DNA from: an uncultured Pelagibacteraceae bacterium
GTDB taxonomy: Bacteria > Pseudomonadota > Alphaproteobacteria > Pelagibacterales > Pelagibacteraceae
DNA length: 64,000 bases
Assembly (NCBI GenBank): GCA_902579985.1
Contig: CACHIV010000003.1
Coordinates: 51,194-115,193 of the forward strand
Direction of reading: 5' to 3'
The notes under the pieces are model-generated. The model worked only from the letters and a program-made list of their open reading frames with translations, had not been told where the DNA came from and made no database searches. Each line of letters begins with the position of its first letter. The first letter of the stretch is position 1. The translations under genes and the position numbers were made by a program. Below are positions 27,458 through 37,195 of the stretch, piece by piece.

Positions 27458-28486
27458 TTAAATTTGTTCCTCTAATTTTTTAGACATTTCTGCTATATTT
27501 TCTGGTGGCCAATTAGGTATCTCCATGCCAAGATATAAAGACATACTTGTTAAAACTTCTTTTATTTCATTTAAAGATTTTCTTCCAAAGTTAGGTGTTC
27601 TAAGCATTTCACCCTCAGATTTTTGAACTAAATCACCGATATAAATAATATTATCATTTTTAAGGCAATTCATAGATCGAACAGACAATTCTAATTCATC
27701 AACTTTTTTTAATAAGTTTTTATTAAACTCTGGTTCTGTTGATACTTCTTTAACCGGAACTTCAACTGGTTCATCAAAATTAACAAACATATTTAATTGA
27801 TCTTGAAAAATTCTAGCAGAGTATGCAACGGCATCTTCCGCTGAAATAGATCCATTTGTTTCAACTTCCATAGTTAATTTATCATAATCTAAAGCTTTTC
27901 CTTCTCTTGCTGTACTAATAGTATATGAAACTTTTTTAACTGGACTATATAAAGAATCAATAGCTATCAGTCCAAGAGGTGGTTCTTCTGGCTTGTTCAT
28001 TACAGCTGGAACATAACCTTTTCCTGTTCCAACATTCATTTCCATATGAAAATGAGTTTTTTCATCTAAATTACAAATAACTAAATCTGGATTTAAAATC
28101 TCAATATCAGTAACAGGAGTTATATCTGATGCTTTAATTTCACCTGGACCTTTAGCATCTAAAATAAGTTTTTTAACACTATCGGAAGAACTTTTTAAAG
28201 CTAGTGATTTTACGTTTAACACAATATCAGTAACGTCTTCTCTTACACCTTTTATAGATGTAAATTCATGTAACACACCATCAATTTGTATTGAAGTTAC
28301 TGCTGCACCTCTAATAGAAGAAAGTAAAATTCTTCTTAAAGAATTTCCTAAAGTTAAGCCATAACCTTTTTCCAAAGGTTCAGCAATAATTTTTGCATAT
28401 GATTTATCATCACTTATTTTTACATCTAGTTGGGCAGGTTTAATGAGTGCTTTCCAATTTTTTGAATTAACGTTTACGCTTTCCAT
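27458..28486 (-). CDS. rpoA: RNA polymerase alpha subunit
   Basis: Assembly subunit of RNA polymerase, 342 aa. The N-terminal domain (about 1-235; [17 protein letters not shown]) dimerises and binds beta and beta'; the C-terminal domain (about 250-325; [28 protein letters not shown]) binds promoter UP elements and activators. I start at the ATG at 28486 and not the in-frame one at 28522, because AAGGAGAG lies at proper distance before it and the first 12 codons of the longer form sit inside rpsK. rpsD, which precedes rpoA in E. coli, is absent. Confidence 0.97.
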   Translation of the reverse strand: MESVNVNSKNWKALIKPAQLDVKISDDKSYAKIIAEPLEKGYGLTLGNSLRRILLSSIRGAAVTSIQIDGVLHEFTSIKGVREDVTDIVLNVKSLALKSSSDSVKKLILDAKGPGEIKASDITPVTDIEILNPDLVICNLDEKTHFHMEMNVGTGKGYVPAVMNKPEEPPLGLIAIDSLYSPVKKVSYTISTAREGKALDYDKLTMEVETNGSISAEDAVAYSARIFQDQLNMFVNFDEPVEVPVKEVSTEPEFNKNLLKKVDELELSVRSMNCLKNDNIIYIGDLVQKSEGEMLRTPNFGRKSLNEIKEVLTSMSLYLGMEIPNWPPENIAEMSKKLEEQI

Positions 28487-28487
28487 T

Positions 28488-28940
28488 TTAAACTCTCCTT
28501 TTTTTTGGTGGTCTAACACCATTATGTGGCATTGGTGTAGTATCTTTAATTGATAAAATCTTGAATCCTTTAGCTTGTAAGGCTCTTAGGGCAGTTTCTC
28601 TACCTGAGCCAGGTCCTTTAACTTGAACAGTTAATGATTTCATTCCATACTCTAGGGCTTTAGAAGCAGCAGCATCTGCGGCTATTTGAGCAGCATAAGG
28701 AGTTGATTTTCTGGAACCTTTAAAACCTTTTTGTCCAGCTGAAGCCCAAGAAATAACATTTCCATTAGTGTCTGCAATTGAGATTATTGTATTATTAAAT
28801 GTTGATTGAACGTAGGCAATACCATTAAGTACATTTTTTTTAATTTTTTTTTTTTTAGAATATGTACTTTTTTTAATTTTTTTTTCTACTTTTTTATCAA
28901 TAACAGAGTCTTTATTGTCTACTTTTTCTACTTTAGCCAT
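28488..28940 (-). CDS. rpsK: 30S ribosomal protein S11
   Basis: Platform protein of the small subunit that lines the E site (150 aa). The conserved core starts at [17 protein letters not shown] and ends [14 protein letters not shown]. Compared with the 129-aa E. coli protein it has about 20 extra residues at the N-terminus, nearly all Lys, Val, Asp and Ser. Its 3' end carries the Shine-Dalgarno for rpoA. Confidence 0.97.
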   Translation of the reverse strand: MAKVEKVDNKDSVIDKKVEKKIKKSTYSKKKKIKKNVLNGIAYVQSTFNNTIISIADTNGNVISWASAGQKGFKGSRKSTPYAAQIAADAAASKALEYGMKSLTVQVKGPGSGRETALRALQAKGFKILSIKDTTPMPHNGVRPPKKRRV

Positions 28941-28947
28941 AAATTAA

Positions 28948-29331
28948 TTATTTCTTAAGTGGTGTTAATTTTTTTCCTGCAATTGCTATTGCTTTTCCTT
29001 TTCTTGTTCTAGCATTACACCTTGTTCTTTGACCTCTAACTGGAAGTTTTTTTCTATGTCTTGATCCTCTATAGCAAGCCAAATCCACTAATCTTTTAAT
29101 CGTTAAAGAATAGTCTCTTCTTAAGTCACCCTCTACTTTAAAATTTGCATCAATATATTCTCTGATTTTAAGTATGTCTTCATCTGTTAATTCACTTATT
29201 CTTTTTTTACTAGGAATGTCTAATGATGTACAAATCTGATTTGAAAATTTTTCACCTATACCGTATATGTATGTAAGTCCAACGTGGACAAGCTTATTTT
29301 GCGGAATATTTACACCTGCTATACGAGCCAT
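28948..29331 (-). CDS. rpsM: 30S ribosomal protein S13
   Basis: Head protein of the small subunit contacting L5 and the P-site tRNA (127 aa). Diagnostic start [13 protein letters not shown], the [14 protein letters not shown] segment and the basic tail with [15 protein letters not shown] that reaches tRNA. It comes after a 55-bp gap behind adk; rpmJ, often located here in other bacteria, is not present. Confidence 0.98.
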   Translation of the reverse strand: MARIAGVNIPQNKLVHVGLTYIYGIGEKFSNQICTSLDIPSKKRISELTDEDILKIREYIDANFKVEGDLRRDYSLTIKRLVDLACYRGSRHRKKLPVRGQRTRCNARTRKGKAIAIAGKKLTPLKK

Positions 29332-29386
29332 ATTTTTGAGAATAAATTTAGCCTTTTTATATAATAAGTTCTTCCAAAGTCAACTT

Positions 29387-29950
29387 TTAAACCTTTAAAA
29401 TATTAAGAATTTTACTAGTAATTTCAGCAATTTCTAAGCTTCCATCTATTTCTTTAAAATTAGATTTAGTAGAGTAATATTTTAAGACAGGTTTAGTTGT
29501 TTCCATATAAGTATCAAACCTTTTAAGTATAGTATCCAAGTCATCATCTGATCTTTTTTCTAAAATTTTTCTTTTCTCAATTCTTTTTATCAATGTGTCT
29601 TTATTAACATTGAGAAAAAAAATAAAATCTATTTTTTGTTTTGAGTCTGATAACCATAAGTCCAAATTTTTTGCTTGTTCTATAGTTCTTGGATATCCAT
29701 CAAAAATCAACTTATCTTTTTTTTGTGGATCAAATATTACGTTTTTAATAATTTTGTTAACAATTTCATCATCAACAAACTTTCCTTCGTTCATATAATT
29801 AATTATTTTCTTACCTATTTCTGTATCTTTTTTAATCTCATCTCTTAACATATCGCCAGTAGAGACTTGATAATTATTTAATTTTTCTTCCAAATTTTTA
29901 GCTTGAGTTCCCTTTCCAGCACCAGGGGGACCAAATAAAATTATATTCAC
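29387..29950 (-). CDS. adk: adenylate kinase (short form)
   Basis: Interconverts ATP + AMP and 2 ADP. P-loop GPPGAGKGTQ at residues 7-16, AMP site STGDMLRDEI and the FDGYPRTIEQAKNL motif. At 187 aa it is of the short type: the large LID insert (with or without zinc cysteines) of the 214-aa E. coli form is reduced to a few residues around KRKILEKRSDDD. Position between secY and rpsM is the usual alphaproteobacterial arrangement; 2-bp gap after secY. Confidence 0.96.
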   Translation of the reverse strand: MNIILFGPPGAGKGTQAKNLEEKLNNYQVSTGDMLRDEIKKDTEIGKKIINYMNEGKFVDDEIVNKIIKNVIFDPQKKDKLIFDGYPRTIEQAKNLDLWLSDSKQKIDFIFFLNVNKDTLIKRIEKRKILEKRSDDDLDTILKRFDTYMETTKPVLKYYSTKSNFKEIDGSLEIAEITSKILNILKV

Positions 29951-29952
29951 TT

Positions 29953-31233
29953 TTACTTACCGAATTTAGTTTTTTTAATTAATTGCTCGTATTGAGAACT
30001 CATTAATCTTGTTTGAATTTGAGTGACCGTATCAATGGCTACTACCACAACAATCAAAATAGATGTTCCACCTAAATAAAAAGGTATTGGATAATTTGCA
30101 ATTAAAAACTCTGGCATTAAACATACCAACGTTAAATAAAGAGCACCAATTGTAGTTAGTCTAATAATAATTTTTTCTATGTACATAGCAGTATTTTCAC
30201 CAGGTCTAATACCAGGTATAAAGCCTCCGTATTTTCTCAAATTATCTGCAGTTTCTTTTGGATTAAAAGTTATAGAAGTATAAAAAAAGGTAAAAAATAT
30301 TATACCTGATGCATACAACAACATATAAAGAGGTTGACCTTGAGTAAAAAATGAACTGAAATTTAAAAATGTATCATTTTCAGAAAAACTAAAATTAGAA
30401 AATGTTACTGGTAATAATAATAATGCTGATGCAAAAATAGCAGGTATTACACCTGCTTGGTTAATTTTTAATGGTAAATGAGATGATTCACCGCCATACA
30501 TTTTATTTCCCATTTGTCTTTTAGGATAATTTATAAGAATTTTTCTTAATGCTCTTTCCATAAAAACTATAAACATAATCGTAATAACTAATAGAACAAA
30601 AATTCCTATAATCATTATAGTAGAAACTGCACCTGTTCTACCCAGTTCAAACGTAGTAACTAAAGCTCTAGGTATCTCAGCAACAATTCCAGCAAAAATA
30701 ATTAGAGAAATACCATTACCTATACCTCTTTGAGTTATTTGTTCGCCTAGCCACATAAGGAATATTGTGCCAGTGACTATAGTTGAAACTGTTGTTATCT
30801 TAAAAAATAAACCTGGATTAATAACTAGATTCGGTGATGACTCTAACCCAATTGATAAACCATAACCTTGAACAGTAGCTAATAAAACTGTTCCATATCT
30901 TGTGATTTGTGTAATTTTAGATCTACCTATTTCTCCTTGAGCTTTTAAGTTTTTGAAATAATCAGATACTCCAGTTAATAATTGAACAATAATAGATGAA
31001 GAAATATAAGGCATTATTCCTAAAGCAAAAATTGCCATTCTGCTTACAGCACCACCAGCAAAAACATTAAACATTCCCAGTAATCCTTTTTGATTACCAC
31101 TCATCATTATTTGTAATTGTTCTGGGTCTATACCAGGAAGAGGTACAAAAGTACCAAATCTATAAACTGCTAAAATAAATATTGTAAAAAGTATTCTATT
31201 TTTAAGATCGTTCGTCTGAGAAGATGAGCTCAT
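29953..31233 (-). CDS. secY: protein translocase channel subunit SecY
   Basis: Ten-span inner-membrane pore of the Sec translocon (426 aa), partner of SecE encoded near 54 kb. Typical segments are the N-terminal RILFTIFILAVYRFGTFVPL helix, the plug-region stretch GGAVSRMAIFALGIMPYISS and FMERALRKILINYPKRQ in the cytoplasmic C4/C5 region. Between rplO and adk in the spc part of the block. Confidence 0.98.
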   Translation of the reverse strand: MSSSSQTNDLKNRILFTIFILAVYRFGTFVPLPGIDPEQLQIMMSGNQKGLLGMFNVFAGGAVSRMAIFALGIMPYISSSIIVQLLTGVSDYFKNLKAQGEIGRSKITQITRYGTVLLATVQGYGLSIGLESSPNLVINPGLFFKITTVSTIVTGTIFLMWLGEQITQRGIGNGISLIIFAGIVAEIPRALVTTFELGRTGAVSTIMIIGIFVLLVITIMFIVFMERALRKILINYPKRQMGNKMYGGESSHLPLKINQAGVIPAIFASALLLLPVTFSNFSFSENDTFLNFSSFFTQGQPLYMLLYASGIIFFTFFYTSITFNPKETADNLRKYGGFIPGIRPGENTAMYIEKIIIRLTTIGALYLTLVCLMPEFLIANYPIPFYLGGTSILIVVVVAIDTVTQIQTRLMSSQYEQLIKKTKFGK

Positions 31234-31239
31234 AATGTC

Positions 31240-31695
31240 TTAATTATTTTTTAAATGTACAGATCCACCAACTTTTATTAATTTTTCTTGCGCAGATTTT
31301 GATATTAAATCAGCCTCAATATTAACTTTATCTTTAATTTTTCCTGTCCCTAATATTTTTAATTTTTTTGAGTTTTTATTTATAAGTTTTAATTTTTTAA
31401 GTAATTCTGTATTTATTACTTCACTAGATTTAATAGTTTTTTTATCAATATAAGACTGGATCTTATCTAAATTCATTATTGCAATATTTTCTTTTCCAAA
31501 ATAATTAAAGCCTCTTTTAGGTAATCTTCTATATAATGGCATCTGGCCTCCTTCAAAAGAATTAATAGCCACTCCAGATCTAGATTTTTGACCTTTAACT
31601 CCTCGACCAGAAGTTTTTCCTTTACCAGATCCAATCCCTCTGCCAACTCTTATTTTTCTTTTTTTAATTTTTCCTATTGTATTTAATGTGCTCAT
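31240..31695 (-). CDS. rplO: 50S ribosomal protein L15
   Basis: Large-subunit assembly protein (151 aa). The glycine/arginine-rich N-terminal extension that threads into 23S rRNA is clear (RVGRGIGSGKGKTSGRGVKG, KSRSGVAINSFEGGQMPLYR). Its ATG overlaps the rpsE stop by 4 bases, leaving no room for rpmD (L30), which sits here in most bacteria. Confidence 0.98.
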   Translation of the reverse strand: MSTLNTIGKIKKRKIRVGRGIGSGKGKTSGRGVKGQKSRSGVAINSFEGGQMPLYRRLPKRGFNYFGKENIAIMNLDKIQSYIDKKTIKSSEVINTELLKKLKLINKNSKKLKILGTGKIKDKVNIEADLISKSAQEKLIKVGGSVHLKNN

Positions 31696-32207
31696 TGTTC
31701 TCTTTTTTCAATTATATCAGATATCTTTTTATTTCTTATTGTAGATATATATTTAGGCGAATTTTGTTTTGATAAAGCTTTCATAGTTGCTCTGATCATG
31801 TTATGAGGATTTGATGTACCCATAGATTTAGCAACTATATCTTTAATTCCTAAAACTTCACAAACAGCTCTAACTGGACCACCAGCGATAATTCCTGTTC
31901 CTTTAGACGCAGATCTCAAAATAATTTTTCCTGCACCATCTTTTGCGTAAACATCATGGTGAATAGTTCTTCCCTCTCTTAGAGGAATATGGATTAACTT
32001 TCGTCTGGCAGTTTCGTTCGCTTTTTTAATTGCATCAGGAACTTGTTTTGCCTTAGCATGGGCTATTCCTATTTTTCCTGCTTGATTACCAACTACAACT
32101 AAAGCAGAAAATCCAAATCTACGACCACCTTTTACAACTTTAGTAATCCTATTGATATGTACCAATTTTTCTAAAATATCGTCATTCTTTTTTTCTTTTA
32201 TATCCAT
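31692..32207 (-). CDS. rpsE: 30S ribosomal protein S5
   Basis: Small-subunit protein at the mRNA entrance, involved in decoding accuracy (171 aa). The double-stranded-RNA-binding-like N domain has RITKVVKGGRRFGFSALVVV; the C domain has SKGTGIIAGGPVRAVCEVLG. Overlaps rplO by 4 bases; 2-bp gap from rplR. Confidence 0.98.
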   Translation of the reverse strand: MDIKEKKNDDILEKLVHINRITKVVKGGRRFGFSALVVVGNQAGKIGIAHAKAKQVPDAIKKANETARRKLIHIPLREGRTIHHDVYAKDGAGKIILRSASKGTGIIAGGPVRAVCEVLGIKDIVAKSMGTSNPHNMIRATMKALSKQNSPKYISTIRNKKISDIIEKREQ

Positions 32208-32209
32208 AA

Positions 32210-32566
32210 TTAAAATTCCATTCCATTTTTACGTAATGTTTCAGCAAAGGCTTTTACTCTTCCATGATACTTATAAACACCTCTGTCAAAATAGATTTTT
32301 GTTATTTTTTTTTCTTGAGCCTTTTTGGCTAATTTTTCTGCAACTATTTTTGATAATTCTGTTTTATTTACTTTATTTAGAGATCTGATATCTTTCTCAA
32401 TTGAAGAGCATGAAATAAGAGTAATATTTTTTATATCGTCAATTATCTGTGCAGAAATATTATTAGAAGACCTAGATATACTCAATCTCAATCTATCTGA
32501 GGAAGATACTTTTTTTCCCTTTTTTCTTACTCTGAATTTTTTTCTATCAACAGATTTTAATTTCAT
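32210..32566 (-). CDS. rplR: 50S ribosomal protein L18
   Basis: 5S rRNA-binding protein of the central protuberance (118 aa). The basic N-terminus with [19 protein letters not shown] and the C-terminal [19 protein letters not shown] are family hallmarks. Start overlaps the rplF stop by one base. Confidence 0.98.
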   Translation of the reverse strand: MKLKSVDRKKFRVRKKGKKVSSSDRLRLSISRSSNNISAQIIDDIKNITLISCSSIEKDIRSLNKVNKTELSKIVAEKLAKKAQEKKITKIYFDRGVYKYHGRVKAFAETLRKNGMEF

Positions 32567-33105
32567 TATTTTTTCTTTCCCTCTTTTTTTAAGACATATT
32601 GTCCTTGTTCTCTAACTCCCTTGCCTTTATATGGTTCAATTTTTCTGAAAGTTTTTATTTTCGAAGCAGTAGTTCCTACTTGCTGTTTATCGGGTCCAGT
32701 TATTTTTAAAATTGTTTGCTTTTCTACAGTAATTTTTATTCCTTCAGGTATATCGAAATTTATGTCATGACTGTAACCAAGCTGTAAATTTAATTGTTTC
32801 CCTTTTAGGGCTGCTCTATATCCTACTCCTACTAGTTCTAAGGTTTTATGATAGCCAGTGCTTGATCCTATAACTGCATTATTAATTAAACTTCTGTTCA
32901 TTCCCCATAATCTTTTAGAATTTTCATTAATCTTAATTGGTTTTATTGATATATTTTTACCTTCTGTAATATCAATTTTAAACATGTCTAAATCTATATT
33001 TAAAGATTTTTTGCCTAACGGTCCTTCTATATTTAATACATTTCCAGTCAAGGCAGCTTTGACTTTATCAGGAATTGAAATATTAATTTTACCAATTTTA
33101 GACAT
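32566..33105 (-). CDS. rplF: 50S ribosomal protein L6
   Basis: Large-subunit protein near the factor-binding site (179 aa). Two repeated alpha/beta domains; the C-terminal repeat holds [19 protein letters not shown] and the signature [15 protein letters not shown]. One-base TAATG overlaps at both ends, with rpsH upstream and rplR downstream. Confidence 0.98.
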   Translation of the reverse strand: MSKIGKINISIPDKVKAALTGNVLNIEGPLGKKSLNIDLDMFKIDITEGKNISIKPIKINENSKRLWGMNRSLINNAVIGSSTGYHKTLELVGVGYRAALKGKQLNLQLGYSHDINFDIPEGIKITVEKQTILKITGPDKQQVGTTASKIKTFRKIEPYKGKGVREQGQYVLKKEGKKK

Positions 33106-33500
33106 TAAAATACCTTACAAATTATCTCTCCACCAACTTTTTGTTTCCTAGCATCAACATCAGTCATTACACCTTTTGGAGTTGATACTATTGCGATACC
33201 AAGTCCACCATTTATTTTTGGTAGGCTCGCAGCGCTAGAAAATATTCTTCTACCAGGTTTTGAAATTCTTTCAAAAGTACTTATAACAGGATTTCCTGAA
33301 TGGTACTTTAAATCTACTAATAGAATAGATTTATTTGTTTCATTATCAATCTTATAATCTTTTATAAAGCCCTCACTTTTTAAAATATCTGCAATTTTTA
33401 CCTTAAAATTAGATGAAGGCAGTGCAACTTTTTTATGATTTCTTACCTGTGCATTTTTAATTCTTGCTATCATATCTCCTATTGGATCACTTAAACTCAT
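33105..33500 (-). CDS. rpsH: 30S ribosomal protein S8
   Basis: Binds 16S rRNA helix 21 and, in E. coli, represses the spc operon by binding its mRNA (131 aa). Recognised by DPIGDMIARIKNAQVRNH and the C-terminal GLGIAIVSTPKGVMTDVDAR. Overlaps rplF by one base. I could not identify an S8-like regulatory stem in the rplX/rplE junction, which is a one-base overlap. Confidence 0.98.
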   Translation of the reverse strand: MSLSDPIGDMIARIKNAQVRNHKKVALPSSNFKVKIADILKSEGFIKDYKIDNETNKSILLVDLKYHSGNPVISTFERISKPGRRIFSSAASLPKINGGLGIAIVSTPKGVMTDVDARKQKVGGEIICKVF

Positions 33501-33510
33501 ATTTTCCTTT

Positions 33511-33816
33511 CTACCAGCTTGACTTAGTCATACCTGGAATTAATCCCTGTAATCCTAAGTCCCTTAAAGCTATTCTTGATATTTTTAATTTTCTATAAAC
33601 TCCATGAGGTCTCCCAGTAATTTGACATCTATTCATAACTCTATTTTTTGCTGAATTTCTGGGTAACTTAGATAATTTTTGTTGAGCTTTAAATCTTTCT
33701 TCTAATGAAATCTTTTTATTCATGACAATTTTCTTTAAAGCTTTTCTTTTTTTAAAAAGTCTGTCAGATAATTTAATTCTTCTATTATTTTTATTGATAG
33801 CACTAGCTTTAGCCAT
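33511..33816 (-). CDS. rpsN: 30S ribosomal protein S14 (zinc-independent form)
   Basis: Head protein of the small subunit (101 aa). It is the long, cysteine-poor type: no CxxC pairs, in contrast to the 61-aa zinc form. Conserved C-terminal region NRCQITGRPHGVYRKLKISR ends in GLQGLIPGMTKSSW. Ten bases separate it from rpsH and two from rplE. Confidence 0.98.
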   Translation of the reverse strand: MAKASAINKNNRRIKLSDRLFKKRKALKKIVMNKKISLEERFKAQQKLSKLPRNSAKNRVMNRCQITGRPHGVYRKLKISRIALRDLGLQGLIPGMTKSSW

Positions 33817-33818
33817 TT

Positions 33819-34373
33819 TTAATTATCTCCTTTTTTAATGAATGGAAAATTTAATTTTTCTAAAAGAGCTAAACTATGCTCTGTATTGATAGCTGAAATT
33901 ACGATAACTATATCTAAACCTCTTATTTTATCAATTCTATCAAAATTAACTTCAGGAAAAATTATATGTTCTTTAATTCCAAAAGTATAATTACCAAATT
34001 TATCAAATCCTTTTGATGACAAGCCTCTGAAGTCTTTAATTCGTGGTAAAGCTATATTTACCAACCTATCAATAAATTCATACATTTTATTACCCCTAAG
34101 TGTTACTTTTAATCCTGCATTTGCTCCTTTTCTTGTTTTAAAATTTGCAACTGATTTTTTAAATTTAGTAACAACTGGTTTTTGACCGGCAATTTTACTT
34201 AAATCTTCTTCTGTAGACTTAAGAATCTTTGAGTCAGCTCCATCTAGTCCAAGACCCATGTTAATTACTACTTTTTCTAATTTTGGGCCCATATAAAGAT
34301 TTTTAAAACCTAGCTTTTCTTTTAAAGATGGTTGAATTTCTTTATAATAAAGTTGTTTTAATCTTGGTGTCAT
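33819..34373 (-). CDS. rplE: 50S ribosomal protein L5
   Basis: 5S rRNA-binding protein of the central protuberance that also touches P-site tRNA and S13 (184 aa). Typical segments are KVVINMGLGLDGADSKIL, AGQKPVVTKFKKSVANFK and GLDIVIVISA. One-base overlap with the rplX stop. Confidence 0.98.
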   Translation of the reverse strand: MTPRLKQLYYKEIQPSLKEKLGFKNLYMGPKLEKVVINMGLGLDGADSKILKSTEEDLSKIAGQKPVVTKFKKSVANFKTRKGANAGLKVTLRGNKMYEFIDRLVNIALPRIKDFRGLSSKGFDKFGNYTFGIKEHIIFPEVNFDRIDKIRGLDIVIVISAINTEHSLALLEKLNFPFIKKGDN

Positions 34374-34621
34374 TATTTTTTATTTTCAATTTTTTTTATT
34401 TTTTTTTTTTCACTAACAATCGTTAGATTTGAAAGATGTATAAAACTTTCTTTAGATATTATTCCACCTTTTTTTTCTTTTGTTGTTTTAATATGTTTTT
34501 TCACAATATTAATTCCCTGAACCTTGGCTCTATTATTAGATTTATCAATCTCAATAACTTCACCTTCTTTTTTTTTATCTCTTCCAGTTAAAATTTTTAC
34601 TTTAATACCTTTTTTAATCAT
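34373..34621 (-). CDS. rplX: 50S ribosomal protein L24
   Basis: Assembly-initiator protein near the tunnel exit (82 aa, shorter than the ~104 aa of E. coli). The KOW motif is at the N-terminus ([20 protein letters not shown]) and the C-terminus is a Lys-rich tail that lacks the longer E. coli domain end. Directly follows rplN without a gap. Confidence 0.96.
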   Translation of the reverse strand: MIKKGIKVKILTGRDKKKEGEVIEIDKSNNRAKVQGINIVKKHIKTTKEKKGGIISKESFIHLSNLTIVSEKKKIKKIENKK

Positions 34622-34990
34622 TTATAAAACCTCTGGAGCTAATGAAATTATTTTCATTTGCCCTCTATTTCTTAATTCTCTAGTTACTGGACCAAAAATT
34701 CTTGTTCCAACTGGTTCACCTTTATCATCAACTAAAACTGCAGCATTATTATCAAATCTAACTTTTGATCCATCATCTCTGTGAATTCCTTTTTTTACTC
34801 TAACTACTACAGCTTTATGAACACTTCCTTTTTTAACTTTTCCCTTTGGAATTGCTTCTTTTACAGCAATAACAATAGTATCTCCAATGCTTGCATATCT
34901 ACGTTTAGATCCACCTAAAACTTTAATACACTCTATTTTTTTTGCACCAGTATTATCTGCTACTAATAATTCAGTTTGTACTTGTATCAT
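34622..34990 (-). CDS. rplN: 50S ribosomal protein L14
   Basis: Intersubunit-bridge protein that also receives the silencing factor RsfS in the family (122 aa). Signatures are [20 protein letters not shown] and [20 protein letters not shown]. Start overlaps the rpsQ stop by 4 bases. Confidence 0.98.
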   Translation of the reverse strand: MIQVQTELLVADNTGAKKIECIKVLGGSKRRYASIGDTIVIAVKEAIPKGKVKKGSVHKAVVVRVKKGIHRDDGSKVRFDNNAAVLVDDKGEPVGTRIFGPVTRELRNRGQMKIISLAPEVL

Positions 34991-35223
34991 TTAGAGCCAT
35001 CCATCACTTGAAATTTTTTATTTTTAGAAAAAGGTTTGCATTCAATTATTGAAACTTTATCACCTATTTTAAATTTATTATTTTCATCATGTGCACTATA
35101 CTTTTTTTTAACCTTAAGAACTTTTTTAAGAATTGGATGTGAATATTTTCTTTCTACAGAAACAGTTATTGTTTTATTAGGTTTGTCACTAGTAACTATC
35201 CCTGTTAATATTTTTTTAGGCAT
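34987..35223 (-). CDS. rpsQ: 30S ribosomal protein S17
   Basis: Primary 16S rRNA-binding protein with an OB fold (78 aa). [20 protein letters not shown] at the N-terminus and [20 protein letters not shown] are characteristic. Overlaps rpmC by 8 bases and rplN by 4. Confidence 0.98.
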   Translation of the reverse strand: MPKKILTGIVTSDKPNKTITVSVERKYSHPILKKVLKVKKKYSAHDENNKFKIGDKVSIIECKPFSKNKKFQVMDGSK

Positions 35224-35407
35224 TTAATTCTTTCTTTAATTTAGTTTTTAATCTTGCAATAGTTTTTTTTGTCTGTCCAATCTTTGAAGGATTAGTGATT
35301 TGTGAATTAATCTTCTGAAATCTAAAATTAAACAAATCTTTTTTTAACTTATCAATACTTTTAATAGCTTGATCTTTAGACAATTTTTTAATTTCTTGTT
35401 TTTTCAT
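35216..35407 (-). CDS. rpmC: 50S ribosomal protein L29
   Basis: Small helical-hairpin protein at the tunnel exit, part of the SRP/trigger-factor docking area (63 aa). The LFNFRFQKINSQITNPSKIG stretch and the TIARLKTKL helix identify it. One-bp gap from rplP and 8-base overlap with rpsQ. Confidence 0.96.
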   Translation of the reverse strand: MKKQEIKKLSKDQAIKSIDKLKKDLFNFRFQKINSQITNPSKIGQTKKTIARLKTKLKKELNA

Positions 35408-35408
35408 T

Positions 35409-35819
35409 TTATGTAAATCTTTTAATAAATTTTGTTTTAATTGGTAATTTAGCTGAAGCTTTATAAAGAGCTTCTTTTGCTATAATCTCTGAAACTCCAT
35501 CAACCTCAAATAAAATTCTACCAGGTTTTACTCTACAAGCCCAAAATTCTGGAGCTCCCTTACCTTTTCCCATACGAACTTCTACAGGCTTTTTAGATAC
35601 TGGTATATTTGGAAATATTCTTGTCCATACTCGTCCCTGTCTTTTCATATGTCTCGTTAAAGCAACTCTTGCAGCCTCAATTTGTTTACCTATAACTCTT
35701 TCAGGTGCCATTGCTTTTAAAGCAAATGAGCCATAGTTTATTGTACTTGCTCTAGATGCTGTACCATGAATTCTACCTTTGTGAGCTTTTCTAAATTTTG
35801 ATCTAACAGGCTGCAACAT
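35409..35819 (-). CDS. rplP: 50S ribosomal protein L16
   Basis: Protein next to the A-site tRNA elbow and the peptidyl-transferase centre (136 aa). [16 protein letters not shown] at the start and [20 protein letters not shown] later are diagnostic. The Arg-rich loop equivalent to the region modified in E. coli L16 is present ([16 protein letters not shown]). Two-bp gap after rpsC. Confidence 0.98.
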   Translation of the reverse strand: MLQPVRSKFRKAHKGRIHGTASRASTINYGSFALKAMAPERVIGKQIEAARVALTRHMKRQGRVWTRIFPNIPVSKKPVEVRMGKGKGAPEFWACRVKPGRILFEVDGVSEIIAKEALYKASAKLPIKTKFIKRFT

Positions 35820-35821
35820 AA

Positions 35822-36502
35822 TTATTCCTTAATTTCTTTTGAAGAAACTTTATTAGTTTCTTGATTAAATTCTTTTGCAAAAACCTCACCTTTATAAATC
35901 CAAATTTTAACTCCAATAATACCAAAAGTTGTTAAGGCTTCTGCTTCTGCATAATCTATATCAGCTCTTAATGTATGAGATGGAATACTTCCTTCTCTTA
36001 ACCATTCAGTTCTAGCTATTTCATTTCCACCTAGTCTACCACTTATTGAAACTTTGATTCCTTTTGCTCCAAGTCTCAAACATGACTGCATAGCTCTTTT
36101 CATTGCTCTTCTATATGAAATTCTTTTTACAAGTTGTTGTGCAATATTTTCTGCTACTAAAAAAGCATTTGTTTCTGGTTTTTTTACTTCTTTAATATTT
36201 AATGTTACATCATTATTTGTAAATTTAGATAAATTGTTTTTAATTTTATCAATATCACTACCTTTTTTACCAATAACAAATCCTGGTCTTGAAGTGTAAA
36301 TTGTAACAAAACATTTATTTGAAGTTCGTTCTATCATTACTTTAGAAACACCAGAATTAACTACATTTTTTTTGATATAATTTCTAATTTTAAAATCTTC
36401 AATTAAGTAATTCCCAAAGTCTTTCTTTTTTGCATACCAAACAGAATCCCAGCCTCTATTTACGCCAAGTCTAAAACCTACTGGATTAACTTTTTGACCC
36501 AT
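35822..36502 (-). CDS. rpsC: 30S ribosomal protein S3
   Basis: Protein at the mRNA entry tunnel with helicase-supporting function (226 aa). A KH domain ([18 protein letters not shown], about residues 70-90) is followed by a C-terminal domain with [20 protein letters not shown]. Start lies 17 bases inside the end of rplV. Confidence 0.98.
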   Translation of the reverse strand: MGQKVNPVGFRLGVNRGWDSVWYAKKKDFGNYLIEDFKIRNYIKKNVVNSGVSKVMIERTSNKCFVTIYTSRPGFVIGKKGSDIDKIKNNLSKFTNNDVTLNIKEVKKPETNAFLVAENIAQQLVKRISYRRAMKRAMQSCLRLGAKGIKVSISGRLGGNEIARTEWLREGSIPSHTLRADIDYAEAEALTTFGIIGVKIWIYKGEVFAKEFNQETNKVSSKEIKE

Positions 36503-36884
36503 GACTCTCCATTTTCTTTGTTTCAGCTAAAATAATTGTTATTGATGAATATGGTTTCAAAATTGGTGCTGCTCTTCCTTTTGCTCTTGCCCTAAATCTT
36601 TTCATAATAATTTTTTTTCCACAGTAAGCTTCTTTTATTACTAGTTTATCAATATCATACTGATTATTATTTTCTGCATTTGCTACAGCTGATGATACTG
36701 TTTTTCTGATTTCTTTTGTAATTCTTTTTTCTGAAAATAATAAATCTCTTATAGCTTCATCAACTTTTTTACCAACTATTCCTTTAAGTATAGGATTTAA
36801 TTTTCTAACACTAGATCTTATATTATTGTTAACTGATCTAACTGTATTTTCTCTCAATTTGTTTATTTTCTTTTTTTTACCCAT
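36486..36884 (-). CDS. rplV: 50S ribosomal protein L22
   Basis: Protein whose beta-hairpin lines the peptide exit tunnel (132 aa). The hairpin segment [20 protein letters not shown] is well conserved, with no deletion of the sort that gives macrolide resistance. The N-terminus carries a short Lys-rich extension. Its 3' end overlaps rpsC by 17 bases. Confidence 0.97.
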   Translation of the reverse strand: MGKKKKINKLRENTVRSVNNNIRSSVRKLNPILKGIVGKKVDEAIRDLLFSEKRITKEIRKTVSSAVANAENNNQYDIDKLVIKEAYCGKKIIMKRFRARAKGRAAPILKPYSSITIILAETKKMESHGSKS

Positions 36885-36886
36885 AA

Positions 36887-37195
36887 TTATTTTTTACCGT
36901 CTGTTGTTTCTGTTTTCACTGCAGCTGCTTTTTTATCAGCTGGTGTATGCCCAAAAAATGTTCTAGTTGGTGAAAATTCACCTAGTTTATGACCTACCAT
37001 ATCTTCTGATATAGTAACCGGTATAAATTTCTTGCCATTATAAATTAAAAAACTTACTCCAACAAATTCAGGAATAATAGTTGATTTTCTTGACCATGTT
37101 TTAATAGGTATTTTTTTTGGATCAGTTTTTTGTTTTTCAGCTTTTTTTATTAAGCTCTCTTCAACAAAAGGTCCTTTCCACACAGATCTAGACAT
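36887..37195 (-). CDS. rpsS: 30S ribosomal protein S19
   Basis: Head protein forming a complex with S13 near the A site (102 aa). [20 protein letters not shown] and the [17 protein letters not shown] motif are diagnostic. One-base overlap with the rplB stop. Confidence 0.98.
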   Translation of the reverse strand: MSRSVWKGPFVEESLIKKAEKQKTDPKKIPIKTWSRKSTIIPEFVGVSFLIYNGKKFIPVTISEDMVGHKLGEFSPTRTFFGHTPADKKAAAVKTETTDGKK

